A stretch of DNA of 64,000 nt from UBA1672 sp964587815 (GTDB lineage Bacteria > Pseudomonadota > Alphaproteobacteria > Micavibrionales > Micavibrionaceae), in contig CAZPMH010000008.1 of assembly GCA_964587815.1 (NCBI GenBank), forward strand, positions 1 to 64,000, read 5' to 3'. Positions 8,637 through 18,262 of this stretch are shown here, in pieces. Under the pieces are notes generated by a model, which did no database searches, had not been told where the DNA came from, and was given only the letters and a program-made list of their open reading frames with translations. The translations under genes and the position numbers were made by a program. The first letter of the stretch is position 1, and each line of letters begins with the position of its first letter.

Positions 8637-9908
8637 TTACACTTTGGTGATAATCACGGACGCGTTCGTGCCGCCGAAGCCGAAGGAATTAGAAAGCACA
8701 GTGTTAACCTGTTTTTCCTTTGATTCTTTCGGAACAAGGTCGATGCCTGTGCAGTTATCGGACGGGTTTTCCAGGTTCAAGGTTGGTGGCATAACGCCTG
8801 TTTGGATGGCTTGGGTTGCGTAAATCGCTTCAACTGCGCCCGCCGCGCCCAACAGGTGACCGATGGCGGATTTTGTTGATGACATGGATACGCTCTCCGC
8901 CGCGCCGCCGAAGAGGCGTTTGACGGCGCCGAATTCAATGCCGTCACCTAGTGGTGTGGATGTACCGTGCGCGTTGATATAGTCGATCTCTTCAGGATTA
9001 AGTTTTGCGCGTTTTAGTGCGGCTTCCATTGCGCGGTAGCCACCGTTTCCGTCTTCTGCAGGAGACGTGATGTGGTGCGCGTCACCTGAAAGACCATAGC
9101 CGATGACTTCGCCGTAGATTTTTGCGCCGCGGGCTTTTGCGTGTTCATATTCTTCCAGAACGACAATTCCTGCGCCTTCACCGATGACGAAACCGTCGCG
9201 GTCTTTATCCCATGGGCGAGAGGCATTTTCAGGCGTGTCGTTATAGCTTGTGGAGAGTGCGCGCGCGGCAGCAAAGCCTGCAACACCGAGGCGACAGACT
9301 GCGCCCTCTGCGCCGCCTGCGATCATCACGTCGGCGTCATCAAGGGCGATTAAGCGCGCGGCATCGCCGATGGCGTGTGTGCCTGTTGCGCATGCTGTCA
9401 CAACGGAGTGATTCGGGCCGCGGAAACCGTATTTGATTGAGATATGCCCTGACGGCAGATTTATGAGAGCCGCGGGTACGAAGAATGGTGAGATGCGTCT
9501 TGGGCCGCGTTCATTCATAAGCGTCGATGTTTTGTAAATCTCATCCAAACCGCCAATGCCTGAGCCAACCAGAACGCCTGTGCGGTTTTGTTGTTCTTCG
9601 CCGTCGGGTGTCCAGCCTGAGTCTTCGATCGCTTCTGCGGCGGCGGCCATTGCGTAGCTGATGAACATATCCACTTTACGCTGCTCTTTCGGCGGCATGA
9701 TTGTGTTGGGGTTAAATTCGCCGTTTTTCGGCTCTTCATCTTCAGTTCTCGGGATAATCCCTGCGATTTGAGACGGGATATCAGAAACATCGAAATGCTC
9801 GATTTTTTTAATGCCTGATTGTGCATTTGTCAGCGCATCCCAGTTATGTTTCACGCCACAGCCCAGCGGCGATACAATACCCATTCCGGTGATAACAACA
9901 CGTCTCAT
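8637..9908 (-). CDS. fabF: beta-ketoacyl-ACP synthase II FabF
   Basis: The 423-residue product is a full-length KAS II that condenses malonyl-ACP with a growing acyl-ACP during fatty acid elongation. The Cys-His-His triad is visible: Cys173 in VTACATGTH, His314 in NAHGTSTPLGD and His351 in SAIGHLLGAAG. The C-terminal SNSFGFGGTNAS glycine-rich motif is intact. Acyl carrier protein is encoded just upstream on the same strand, so enzyme and carrier are made together. fabD and fabG, often found in front of acpP, are not here. Confidence 0.97.
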   Translation of the reverse strand: MRRVVITGMGIVSPLGCGVKHNWDALTNAQSGIKKIEHFDVSDIPSQIAGIIPRTEDEEPKNGEFNPNTIMPPKEQRKVDMFISYAMAAAAEAIEDSGWTPDGEEQQNRTGVLVGSGIGGLDEIYKTSTLMNERGPRRISPFFVPAALINLPSGHISIKYGFRGPNHSVVTACATGTHAIGDAARLIALDDADVMIAGGAEGAVCRLGVAGFAAARALSTSYNDTPENASRPWDKDRDGFVIGEGAGIVVLEEYEHAKARGAKIYGEVIGYGLSGDAHHITSPAEDGNGGYRAMEAALKRAKLNPEEIDYINAHGTSTPLGDGIEFGAVKRLFGGAAESVSMSSTKSAIGHLLGAAGAVEAIYATQAIQTGVMPPTLNLENPSDNCTGIDLVPKESKEKQVNTVLSNSFGFGGTNASVIITKV

Positions 9909-9969
9909 TTATTTTGTCCCTTACTGCTTTTTTGACTATTTTAGGCCGATCATCGGGCCGATACGTAGA

Positions 9970-9987
9970 CAGCCCGCGAACGGGCTG
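9970..9987 (-). promoter_or_regulatory. hairpin with TTCG loop between acpP and fabF
   Basis: A perfect seven-pair stem (9970-9976 with 9981-9987) encloses a four-base loop that reads TTCG on the transcribed strand. It lies between acpP and fabF with no T-run, so it is more likely a processing or stability element, or a weak attenuator that would leave more acpP than fabF mRNA, than a full terminator. The role is inference. Confidence 0.4.
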
Positions 9988-10036
9988 TGCATAAAGGTTT
10001 GGCATGTGCCGCGCCTGATATAGAAATACGCGCGAT

Positions 10037-10276
10037 TTACGCTTCGGCGTTTTCTTCGATGAACTTTACTGCATCGCCAAATGTCTGGATGTCTTTGGCT
10101 GCATCATCAGGGATTTCAACGCTGAATTCTTCTTCAAACGCCATGACAAGTTCAACTGTGTCCAGTGAGTCTGCGCCAAGATCGTCGATGAAACTTGCGC
10201 CTGTTACAACTTTGTCTTCTTCAACGCCGAGGTTTTCGACGACAATTTTTCTCACACGGTTTTCGATATCGCTCAT
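10037..10276 (-). CDS. acpP: acyl carrier protein
   Basis: A 79-residue acidic protein with the standard ACP layout. The phosphopantetheine attachment residue is Ser37 in GADSLDTVELVMAFEEEF. It carries growing acyl chains in fatty acid synthesis and feeds fabF downstream. The start ATG is preceded by AAGGAATAAG, a reasonable ribosome binding site. Confidence 0.97.
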   Translation of the reverse strand: MSDIENRVRKIVVENLGVEEDKVVTGASFIDDLGADSLDTVELVMAFEEEFSVEIPDDAAKDIQTFGDAVKFIEENAEA

Positions 10277-10627
10277 GCTTATTCCTTACCTTTATTTAAG
10301 TGTATTCTTTCTTATATAGAAAGTGCGCGCCTGTGGCTAGCCCCTTCATTTTTTCGATGCACAGAATTAGCATATTGAAATTCAAACATAAAGGAGTTTT
10401 TTATGGATAAGGCGCAGGGGCATGAATTACTTGTGGAATAGCGCGCATTCCATGGGAAAACAGAGAATATGCCCTTAAAAATATTACCTTCATGCAGTAC
10501 GTAAAAATTTGAGCTTACTTTTACTGATTGTTTGGCAAAGCTTTTTGAAAGCTCTTTTATAATATTTGCCAATGCTCTATTTGTATCAAAGGAACTTGTA
10601 TCAAAGACATAAAGCAAAGCAACAAAC
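10277..10627. other. 351-base intergenic region between acpP and asnB
   Basis: This divergent gap should hold the promoters of both acpP and asnB. The only clear local signal is a 12-codon frame at 10403-10441 behind a very strong AAGGAG. No tRNA, repeat or convincing larger gene is seen. A 125-codon frame on the minus strand overlaps the asnB start and looks like chance. Confidence 0.5.
10403..10441 (+). CDS. possible 12-residue leader peptide upstream of asnB
   Basis: The frame MDKAQGHELLVE ends at TAG. It is preceded by AAGGAG at 10391-10396 with a near-ideal spacing of six T, a much better ribosome binding site than asnB itself has. After the amber stop the same frame stays open for 24 more codons, so it might also be a decayed short gene. 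The peptide has no asparagine or aspartate run that would suggest classical attenuation. Confidence 0.25.
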   Translation: MDKAQGHELLVE

Positions 10628-12583
10628 ATGTGTGGCATAACAGGCCTGTATAGATTGGAGCCGACAGCGGATCGCTTAGGATTGCACAAAACTGTGCAAG
10701 CGATGAGTGATTCAATGTTTAGTCGCGGCCCTGATGCAGGTGATGTATGGCAAGATCCTGATGTTCCTTTGGCCTTAGGGCATAGAAGATTATCTATTAT
10801 TGATCTTTCCCCGATGGGTGCGCAGCCGATGGAATCGCATTCCGGTCGTTATGTCATTGTGTTTAACGGTGAAATTTACAACTTCAAGGATATCCGTCAA
10901 AAATTAGAGGCTTCACATGACGTTTCCTTTCGGGGCGGCAGTGATACAGAGGTTTTTTTAAGCGCGATTGAACAGTGGGGGCTTTCAAAAACATTGCACT
11001 ATATTCAGGGCATGTTTGCGTTTGCCTTATGGGATAGAAAAGAGAAAACCCTATATCTCGCTCGTGATCGATTTGGGAAAAAACCTCTCTACATCGGATG
11101 GGCGGGATCAACGCTGGTTTTCGGTTCGGAACTCAAATCTTTGTGCGCACATCCCGATTTTTGCCGTGATGTTGATCGCGCAAGCTTGACATCTTACATG
11201 CGTTTTGGCTATGTGCCTGCGCCTTTGTCGATTTATAAACGCGTCAGTCAATTGCCCGCCGGCATGATGATGGCTTTGGATGTACGAACGCTGCGATCGG
11301 GTCAGGATTTGAAGCCATCGATGGCGCATTACTGGAACCCTAAGGACACACTTACACGGGCGAACAGAACCCCGATTACGCGTGACGAGAAGGCGGTCAT
11401 AGAAGAATTTGAACAGTTGCTGCAAAATGCCGTATCTGCGCGTATGGTTTCAGATGTGCCCTTGGGGGCGTTTTTATCCGGTGGTATAGACAGCTCATCC
11501 GTTGTTGCGCTTATGCAAAAACACGCACGTGAACATGGCGAGGGAAAGGTTAAAACCTATTCGATCGGTTTTGATGAAACGGGATATAACGAGGCCGAAC
11601 ACGCAAAAACAGTGGCGCAGCATTTAGGAACGGACCATCACGAGAAATATGTTACCGCGCGCGATGCTCTGGATATCATTCCGGCATTGCCGCATATGTT
11701 TGACGAACCCTTTGCCGATGCCTCTGCTATTCCGACTTTTTTGGTGTCAAAATTCGCGCGAGAACATGTCACGGTAGCCCTGTCAGGTGATGGTGGAGAT
11801 GAGATGCTTGGGGGGTATAACCGCCATATAAGCGCGCCCAAGGCGTGGAAAACAGTCAATAAGATTCCGGGAAGCTTGCGTAAACCGCTTTCGCAAATTG
11901 TTAAAACAATTCCTGTTTCCGCATGGGACACCATGCGGCCCCATCGCCCGCAATTCGGCGCGCATATGCATAAATTCGCCGACATTCTGACCAAACACTC
12001 TGAAGCCGATGTGTATTTATCACTCGTCAGTAAATGGCAAACTCCTGAAGATTTTGTGATTGGAGGTTTTGAAGACAACATTCCACTGACCTCCCCTGAT
12101 ATGCAAGTCGAAGGGCTGAGCTTTGCCGAAAGCATGATGTATTGGGATGTCATATCTTATATGAACGGTGATATCTTAACCAAAGTTGATCGTGCGAGCA
12201 TGGCCGTTGGCCTTGAGGCACGCTCCCCATTGCTGGATCAACGTATTTATGAGTATGTGTGGCGCTTACCGATTGAGATGAAAATCAGAAAAGGGCAAGG
12301 CAAATGGTTGCTGCGTCAGGTTTTAGAAAAGCATGTTCCCGATAGATTGATAAACCGTCCGAAACAGGGCTTTAGCGTCCCTATTGCCGATTGGCTGCGC
12401 GGGGATTTACGCGATTGGGCAGAAGACCTGCTTGATGAAAAAATGCTGCATGAACAAGGCTATCTGGATTATAAAGAAATACGAAATATCTGGGCACAAC
12501 ATCTACAGGGTCGTGGCGCGCACGCGGATAAACTTTGGACAGTTTTGATGTTTCAGTCATGGCACAAAGAGTGGATCAAATAA
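10628..12583 (+). CDS. asnB: asparagine synthase (glutamine-hydrolysing)
   Basis: A 651-residue class II glutamine amidotransferase fused to an ATP-pyrophosphatase domain. Cys2 (MCGITG) must be exposed after Met removal, which fixes the start despite a weak ribosome binding site. RGPD (33-36), GHRRLSIIDLS and NGEIYNF build the glutaminase; SGGIDSS (284-290), SGDGGDE (386-392) and the KVDRASM/RSPLLD block build the synthetase. All key residues are present, so it should transfer ammonia to a carboxyl group. In glycan clusters such enzymes may amidate sugar acids rather than free aspartate. It is the closest relative in the window of the dead paralogue at 3887-5770. Confidence 0.93.
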   Translation: MCGITGLYRLEPTADRLGLHKTVQAMSDSMFSRGPDAGDVWQDPDVPLALGHRRLSIIDLSPMGAQPMESHSGRYVIVFNGEIYNFKDIRQKLEASHDVSFRGGSDTEVFLSAIEQWGLSKTLHYIQGMFAFALWDRKEKTLYLARDRFGKKPLYIGWAGSTLVFGSELKSLCAHPDFCRDVDRASLTSYMRFGYVPAPLSIYKRVSQLPAGMMMALDVRTLRSGQDLKPSMAHYWNPKDTLTRANRTPITRDEKAVIEEFEQLLQNAVSARMVSDVPLGAFLSGGIDSSSVVALMQKHAREHGEGKVKTYSIGFDETGYNEAEHAKTVAQHLGTDHHEKYVTARDALDIIPALPHMFDEPFADASAIPTFLVSKFAREHVTVALSGDGGDEMLGGYNRHISAPKAWKTVNKIPGSLRKPLSQIVKTIPVSAWDTMRPHRPQFGAHMHKFADILTKHSEADVYLSLVSKWQTPEDFVIGGFEDNIPLTSPDMQVEGLSFAESMMYWDVISYMNGDILTKVDRASMAVGLEARSPLLDQRIYEYVWRLPIEMKIRKGQGKWLLRQVLEKHVPDRLINRPKQGFSVPIADWLRGDLRDWAEDLLDEKMLHEQGYLDYKEIRNIWAQHLQGRGAHADKLWTVLMFQSWHKEWIK

Positions 12584-12680
12584 TACTGAGAAATAATACC
12601 AGGGAAAATCTCTTTGTTTTTTTATTGGTGCACGAACGTGGCGGTTGCCGCTTATCACCATCGTGGCTATAGTACGCCCT

Positions 12681-14519
12681 ATGTGCGGTATTTTCTTTGG
12701 TAGTAATCTGAATAAACAAAATGATTTTGAGAATCGAGTAGCATCGGCTCTCGACTCGATGGATCATCGCGGACCGGATGGTCGTGGGCGTTGGGAAAAT
12801 GCTGATAGCACAATCTATCTGGGGCATTTAAGGCTTTCAATTAATGACCTTAGTGAAAAAGGTAATCAGCCAATGATAAGCCCTTGCGGGCGCTATATCA
12901 TGATATGTAATGGTGAGATATATAATTATATTGCTCTCAAACAAAAGCTAGAGGAAGCTGGCCATGCATTCACGTCAACAAGTGATAGTGAAGTGATCCT
13001 TCATGGCTTCGTTGAGTGGGGCAAGGAGCTTCTTGATAGGCTGCAAGGGATGTTTGCGTTTATTGTTTGGGATAATAAACAAAACACTCTTTTTGCTGCG
13101 CGTGATCATGTTGGTATGAAACCACTTTATTTTAGAGAATATAATAAAGACCTCATAATTGCGTCAGAGGTTACGGGGATTTTGCCGTTCGTTGACACTC
13201 AAAGCATCAATAAAACAGCTTTATCTTATGTATTGAGCTCTGGCTACGTGCCACAGGAATTGAGTATTTGGGACGGGATTCAAGGCCTAAAACCCGGTCA
13301 TTTTATGATCTGGGATAGTGAAGAAGGAAAGGTTGAAATTCAACCGTTTTGGGCGCCGCCGTTACCTGAAAAAGATGTCGAAACAAAAATGTTTGACACG
13401 GTGCAGTTGGAATTTGAATCTCTTTTTGAAAAAATTGTAGAGGAGCACCTCATATCTGATGTGCCGATTGCTTTATTTTTGTCAGGCGGGCTGGATTCAA
13501 CGGCGGTTGCGGTTGCTTTGTCAAAAACAGGGGCGGCAAAAAATATTAAAGCTATCACTGTGAATTACGTGGACGCGCCTCGAGAAGAAGTCCGTTATGC
13601 GGCGCAAATCGCGAAAGCACTGGGGTTACAGCATCAAATTATTGATATAAAGCATCAAGGTATTAAAGAATTGGCTCAGAAAGCAGCCGCGGCTTATGAT
13701 CAACCACAAGGCTATAGCGCGCTCATGAGTCTCATGCAGATTAGCGAAATTGCGTCTAAGGAGTATAAGGTTGCATTAACAGGTGATGGTGGGGATGAGG
13801 TTTTTGCAGGATATAATTGGTATAAAAAGCCGCCCCACACACTAAATGGCCGCTTATTTTCATCTACTTACGCTCTTATGGGATTAATGCCTTTATCTTT
13901 TTTGCGGTTAAAAATACCATCTAAACTTAGTTATATAATTTATGAACGCATATCGGTTCTTCACGGACATTTAATGCGGCTTTTTCCACGATTTTTACCC
14001 CATGAAATTGATGATATTGTAAATGGTGCGCAATTTACTGCTCGTAATTCCGCGTTTTATCACAAACAATATAGCAATCGTTTTCTGCCCTATGTGCGGC
14101 GGATGCAGGCGGTTGATTTGATGACTTTTTGTGCCGGGCATGCGCTGACCAAAACAGATCGTGCATCCATGCATTACGGGTTAGAGCTACGTGCGCCATT
14201 TTTAGATCGCCGTTTAATTGAATGGGCCTATAAAAAACCTCTAGAGATGCAAAAGCACATATCGCAAAAACAGCTTTTGAAAAATTATATTAATAAACAT
14301 TTGCCGTCAGAGATTACCGCACTTCCGAAGCAAGGGTTTAGTGTACCGCTGGAAGGCAGTTTGACAGAAGCGGAAATGGTTGATTACATCAATGACAGTG
14401 AACTCGTAAGAGATGACATTATCAGCTCGAATTGGCAAAAATCTATTGGGGCGCATTATGGTTTCGCAAAACTCTGGACGCTTTATTTCACAGCCCTTTG
14501 GTATAATCAGCACAAATGA
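12681..14519 (+). CDS. second asparagine synthase-type amidotransferase
   Basis: A 612-residue intact paralogue of the gene just upstream. I start it at the ATG at 12681, because this puts Cys2 (MCGIFFG) at the required N-terminus; the longer frame from 12645 would bury it. RGPDG, RLSINDLS, NGEIYNY, SGGLDST (about 268-274) and TGDGGDEVFAGYNWY are all present. It is clearly divergent from the first copy, so not a recent duplication. Two different active amidotransferases side by side in a glycan locus suggest amidation of uronic-acid or amino-sugar substrates, which is inference. Confidence 0.88.
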   Translation: MCGIFFGSNLNKQNDFENRVASALDSMDHRGPDGRGRWENADSTIYLGHLRLSINDLSEKGNQPMISPCGRYIMICNGEIYNYIALKQKLEEAGHAFTSTSDSEVILHGFVEWGKELLDRLQGMFAFIVWDNKQNTLFAARDHVGMKPLYFREYNKDLIIASEVTGILPFVDTQSINKTALSYVLSSGYVPQELSIWDGIQGLKPGHFMIWDSEEGKVEIQPFWAPPLPEKDVETKMFDTVQLEFESLFEKIVEEHLISDVPIALFLSGGLDSTAVAVALSKTGAAKNIKAITVNYVDAPREEVRYAAQIAKALGLQHQIIDIKHQGIKELAQKAAAAYDQPQGYSALMSLMQISEIASKEYKVALTGDGGDEVFAGYNWYKKPPHTLNGRLFSSTYALMGLMPLSFLRLKIPSKLSYIIYERISVLHGHLMRLFPRFLPHEIDDIVNGAQFTARNSAFYHKQYSNRFLPYVRRMQAVDLMTFCAGHALTKTDRASMHYGLELRAPFLDRRLIEWAYKKPLEMQKHISQKQLLKNYINKHLPSEITALPKQGFSVPLEGSLTEAEMVDYINDSELVRDDIISSNWQKSIGAHYGFAKLWTLYFTALWYNQHK

Positions 14520-14575
14520 TTGATTGCGACTGTTTTTCATGTAACAACAATTAATCAAAAGAATGGTTTTTATCC

Positions 14576-15304
14576 ATGCTCAAAAAAATTGCCAAAAAAT
14601 ATTATGAGAAAAGAGGAAACAATATAGAGCCGTGGCACTATATTGAACTTCCTGACGAAACAATTGATCGCGTTATAACGCTATCCGGTCTAGATGATAA
14701 AGACATTGCCAATTACACTGTGCTTGACTTCGGCTGTGGTAGCGGACGTTACCTCAAAGGGTTTGCACGGATTTTTAAAAAAGAAAATCTACACGGCGTT
14801 GATGTTGATACTACTGCAATCCAAGTTCCTGATGAAGAAGGCTTTCAGGTAAAAGCCCTGGATCCGAATAAGGCTGTTTTGCCTTATCCTGACGCGCATT
14901 TTGATTTTGTCTTTTCATCCAACGTGATTGAACATATTCCATATGATTTGTATTTGACCTACGTTAAAGAAATATCGCGTGTTTTGAAAACGGGCGGCAC
15001 GCTTTTTGTTTGCGCACCTAATTATCCATTCAAACGCTTATACGATATGAAAACAGCTTTGTTTGCAAAAGGCGATGAGCGCGCCTATTATTTCTTTGAC
15101 GATCCAACACATATAAATTGCCAGAATGTCTTAAAAGTAGAGAAAGAATTTAAGGCACATTTTTCGAAGACAGATTTCTTTGCAACACAGCTTTTCTTTG
15201 ATCGTTATTTGCGTTTTCTAAGGAAGCCGTTTTTCCAGCGCAAAGCGCGTTTTTTCAGTAATAAGTTTATTGGAATTTGTCATAAATATAATAGCTATAA
15301 ATGA
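14576..15304 (+). CDS. class I SAM-dependent methyltransferase
   Basis: A 242-residue Rossmann methyltransferase. Motif I is VLDFGCGSGRYLKGFA (about residues 49-64), followed by an acidic strand HGVDVD and the FDFVFSSNVIEHIPYD motif typical of the Methyltransf_11 group. Soluble. Placed between an amidotransferase and a glycosyltransferase, it probably methylates a sugar or glycan precursor. The ATG at 14576 lacks a strong ribosome binding site. Confidence 0.85.
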   Translation: MLKKIAKKYYEKRGNNIEPWHYIELPDETIDRVITLSGLDDKDIANYTVLDFGCGSGRYLKGFARIFKKENLHGVDVDTTAIQVPDEEGFQVKALDPNKAVLPYPDAHFDFVFSSNVIEHIPYDLYLTYVKEISRVLKTGGTLFVCAPNYPFKRLYDMKTALFAKGDERAYYFFDDPTHINCQNVLKVEKEFKAHFSKTDFFATQLFFDRYLRFLRKPFFQRKARFFSNKFIGICHKYNSYK

Positions 15305-15406
15305 AAAAGGTCTTAATATCGATCAGGGGATGCTCGTGATATTTCGAAATGCTGTGCTGTTTTTACTGCGCCGTACAAAAATCAACGCTTCATAATTGGG
15401 TTTTAT

Positions 15407-16531
15407 ATGAAAATAGCCGTTATTGCCGCCTTTGACTCAGGTTCGCCTTTTGCGCATGCCATTAACACGGTTAAAATGGCCGAAGGATTTGCCACGTTGG
15501 GGCATGATGTCACCATGATTACGAAGGCAGGAACAGTCTGCGATTATGATGCTTTGAAGACCCAATACGGCATCGTTCATGATATGAACTGGTTATATGT
15601 TCCGCAGAAAATTTTAGGTTTTTTTCCTACGGGGGTGAATGAGCGTTATTGTTTTCAAGTTAAGCCTATCTTGAAAAACCTCAATCCTGATTTTGTCTAT
15701 GCCCGCAATTACAGCGTGCCGTCTTATTGCGCAAAAATTGGCATCCCTTGTGCCGCAGAAACGCATGCATTCGTAGGGCATGATGCGCGCGCATTTTTAA
15801 AAATGATAAAGGCGAGCGCGGCTTATGATGATTTTAGGGTGATTAGCACAATCTCTGAGACACTCAAAGACTATTACGAAAGCATCGGCGCGGCATCTGA
15901 TAAAATTCATGTTTTGCCTGATTCTGTTGATTTAAATATGTTTGCGCCGCCTGAAATCATGCCGCCTTCCCCATTTAGTGATCGTTCAAAACCTAATATT
16001 ATTTATTGCGGCCATTTGTATGACTATAAGGGTATTCCTACAGTTTTAGAGGCTGCAAAACTTTGCCCCGATTACAACTTTCATTTTGTTGGTGGTTTGG
16101 ACGAAGATATTGAGCGGCATAAGAAAACTGTTCAAGATGATGAATTGAATAATGTGGTATTTCATGGGTTGAAGACCTTGGCCGAAGTGCCACTTTATTT
16201 ATGGCATAGTGATATTGCACTCTTGCCACCCAGTGCAAATCACCCAAGTGCAAAGTGGACAAGCCCGGTTAAATTGGGCGAGTATTGTGCAAGTAAGACT
16301 CCCATTATTGCCAGTGATATTCCTGCGCTACGCCGCTGGCTTGATGATACGCACTGTCGTTTTTTTCAAGCGGATGACGCACTGAGCCTATCACAGGCTA
16401 TCGCAAAGTCTTTGGATTTGAACCATGAAGAATCTGTAAAGAATAAAGTAGAGAATGCCTTTGAACTCGCGAAAACGTTGACTTATGAAGGGCGTGCACA
16501 AAAGATTTTAAGTGCTGCGGGGTTTCGTTAA
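15407..16531 (+). CDS. GT4-type glycosyltransferase
   Basis: A 374-residue GT-B glycosyltransferase of group 1. The N-terminal domain starts MKIAVIAAFDSGSPFAHA with the acceptor-side glycine-rich turn; the C-terminal domain has IIYCGHLYDYKGIPTVLEAA and KLGEYCASKTPIIASDIPAL, the usual donor-binding region. The EX7E glutamates are less canonical than in the other GT4 genes here. Last gene of the plus-strand run; it converges on the ABC exporter with 18 bases between stops, so two glycan operons meet here. Confidence 0.85.
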   Translation: MKIAVIAAFDSGSPFAHAINTVKMAEGFATLGHDVTMITKAGTVCDYDALKTQYGIVHDMNWLYVPQKILGFFPTGVNERYCFQVKPILKNLNPDFVYARNYSVPSYCAKIGIPCAAETHAFVGHDARAFLKMIKASAAYDDFRVISTISETLKDYYESIGAASDKIHVLPDSVDLNMFAPPEIMPPSPFSDRSKPNIIYCGHLYDYKGIPTVLEAAKLCPDYNFHFVGGLDEDIERHKKTVQDDELNNVVFHGLKTLAEVPLYLWHSDIALLPPSANHPSAKWTSPVKLGEYCASKTPIIASDIPALRRWLDDTHCRFFQADDALSLSQAIAKSLDLNHEESVKNKVENAFELAKTLTYEGRAQKILSAAGFR

Positions 16532-16549
16532 TCTCGACTTTGTGCATTA

Positions 16550-18262
16550 TTACGTTTCGATATTTGTCTCAGAGACCTTTCCATCAATAATTTTGTAAAT
16601 TACATCGGCTTTTTCAATGACTGAATTGTTGTGTGAGGATAAAATGACAATCATCTCGCGCGATAATTTTTTTAACAGTGTCAGGAATTTTTCTTCTGTG
16701 ATGTGATCAAGCGCACTTGTTGCCTCATCAAGAAGCAAAATCTGCGGGTTATCAACAATTGCGCGCGCAATCGCAATTCGCTGTTTTTGCCCACCGGATA
16801 CGAGGCGCCCGTTCTCCCCTGCAGGTGCATGAATACCATTTTCAAGCTTTTCGACAAATTCATATGCTTCCGCTTTTTTAAGCGCTTTGATGACCATGTC
16901 ATCGGTTACATGCTTGCGCCCTAACTTGATATTTTGGGCAATGCTGTCATTAAACAAAAAGACTTCCTGAGGAACAAAGCCGATCGTTTTACGCCATGCC
17001 GGTAGATCAATATCATTCAGGTTTTTGTTGTTTACAGTAACAGATCCTTTTGTCGGTGTATAAAACCCACAAAGAATATCGAGTATCGTCGATTTTCCCG
17101 AGCCTGACTTACCCACCAGAACACTTAACTTATTTTTTTGGAATTTAATGGAGACGTCTTTTAAAACATCCCGTGTTTTATCGTAAGCGAAGCATAGCTT
17201 ATCAAGTTTTATTGTTTCAATTTTTTGAGGAACCGGTGCTGTACCACTCCAATCTTCAGATTGTGCATCGATGTCATCCAACTTTTTTTGAAGTGACAAC
17301 AGGGCACTTTCTTCGACAACAAAGGATTGATACTGCCCTTGCGCCTTATTTAAACCCATCAACATACGAATAAACAAAACCCCCATGAGAGCCAATTCGC
17401 CGGTCGGTAAATCCGCAACAGTTATAATTGCAAACAAACCGGTAATGGCGGCAATCACCATTAGTGGTTCATGCAGAATTTGCATTCCATATACTGCTCT
17501 TAATTTTGATTGTTGTGAGCGTTTTAGGTCTTGCGAATACGCATCCAGTAAATGATCGAATTCTTTTTCAAGAGCCATCGCGCGCATTGGCTTTATACCT
17601 TGAATAACATCGCTTATGCGGGTCAGAAGCTCTTGGGTTACGTCTGTTGTTTCTTGACCTGCACGACGCGCCATTTTGATCAACAGCCATAAACTTGCGC
17701 CAATAAAAAAGCCGACAAGCGCGCCAAATACGGCCACTTTCCACGAAATAATTAACGCCGCAATTAAATAAACAAGGAACTGGATAAAAGAGGAGATAAA
17801 ACTCGCTAAACTGATAAAAGCGAGGGAGGCGCGGTATGTTTCCATCACAAGCGCGTTTAAATTTGCCCCAAGTGCATGCCCTACAAAATAACGCCACCGC
17901 GCATTCAGCAATGATTGCATTAACTTTGACCGTAAATCGTGCGATACAAAAGAAACACACTCACTTATTTTTCTCATCGCTAACCAAAGCAGAAGTGCTT
18001 TTGCGGTAATTGCACCAATGATAATCAACGACATTGACTTGAATGTGAGATCAATATTAATAAAACTAAAAAGATCTTTTAAAACACCTTCCGGCATTTT
18101 CTCAACCGAACTTTCTCCTTCCAAAACAATTTGTAAAAATGGTAGAAATGCGGTGATTCCAATAATTTCAACAAGGCCGGCAAGCAGCAGTAGTAAAATA
18201 GATACTATTGTTTTACTTGGGTAAGCGCGGAAAAAATAAAGAAAAGTCTTTGGTTTATTCAT
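16550..18262 (-). CDS. ABC exporter, fused membrane and ATPase domains
   Basis: A 570-residue half-transporter: an N-terminal domain of about six membrane helices (residues 1-310) and a C-terminal ATPase with Walker A GKSGSGKST, signature VSGGQKQR, Walker B ILLLDEATSAL and the H-loop LSSHN. This is the MsbA/PglK-like layout, which works as a homodimer to flip lipid-linked glycans or export polysaccharide, in keeping with the surrounding glycosyltransferases. It is coupled to the upstream gene by an ATGA overlap at 18259-18262. The transported glycan cannot be inferred further. Confidence 0.92.
   Translation of the reverse strand: MNKPKTFLYFFRAYPSKTIVSILLLLLAGLVEIIGITAFLPFLQIVLEGESSVEKMPEGVLKDLFSFINIDLTFKSMSLIIIGAITAKALLLWLAMRKISECVSFVSHDLRSKLMQSLLNARWRYFVGHALGANLNALVMETYRASLAFISLASFISSFIQFLVYLIAALIISWKVAVFGALVGFFIGASLWLLIKMARRAGQETTDVTQELLTRISDVIQGIKPMRAMALEKEFDHLLDAYSQDLKRSQQSKLRAVYGMQILHEPLMVIAAITGLFAIITVADLPTGELALMGVLFIRMLMGLNKAQGQYQSFVVEESALLSLQKKLDDIDAQSEDWSGTAPVPQKIETIKLDKLCFAYDKTRDVLKDVSIKFQKNKLSVLVGKSGSGKSTILDILCGFYTPTKGSVTVNNKNLNDIDLPAWRKTIGFVPQEVFLFNDSIAQNIKLGRKHVTDDMVIKALKKAEAYEFVEKLENGIHAPAGENGRLVSGGQKQRIAIARAIVDNPQILLLDEATSALDHITEEKFLTLLKKLSREMIVILSSHNNSVIEKADVIYKIIDGKVSETNIET

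Noticed and set aside
10312..10689. 125-codon open frame on the minus strand between acpP and asnB
   Set aside because: It overlaps the asnB start by about 60 bases, lacks a ribosome binding site and has composition unlike its neighbours; it is probably chance.
12645..12680. Upstream start for the second asparagine synthase
   Set aside because: It would add 12 residues before Cys2, which must be N-terminal for the glutaminase nucleophile.
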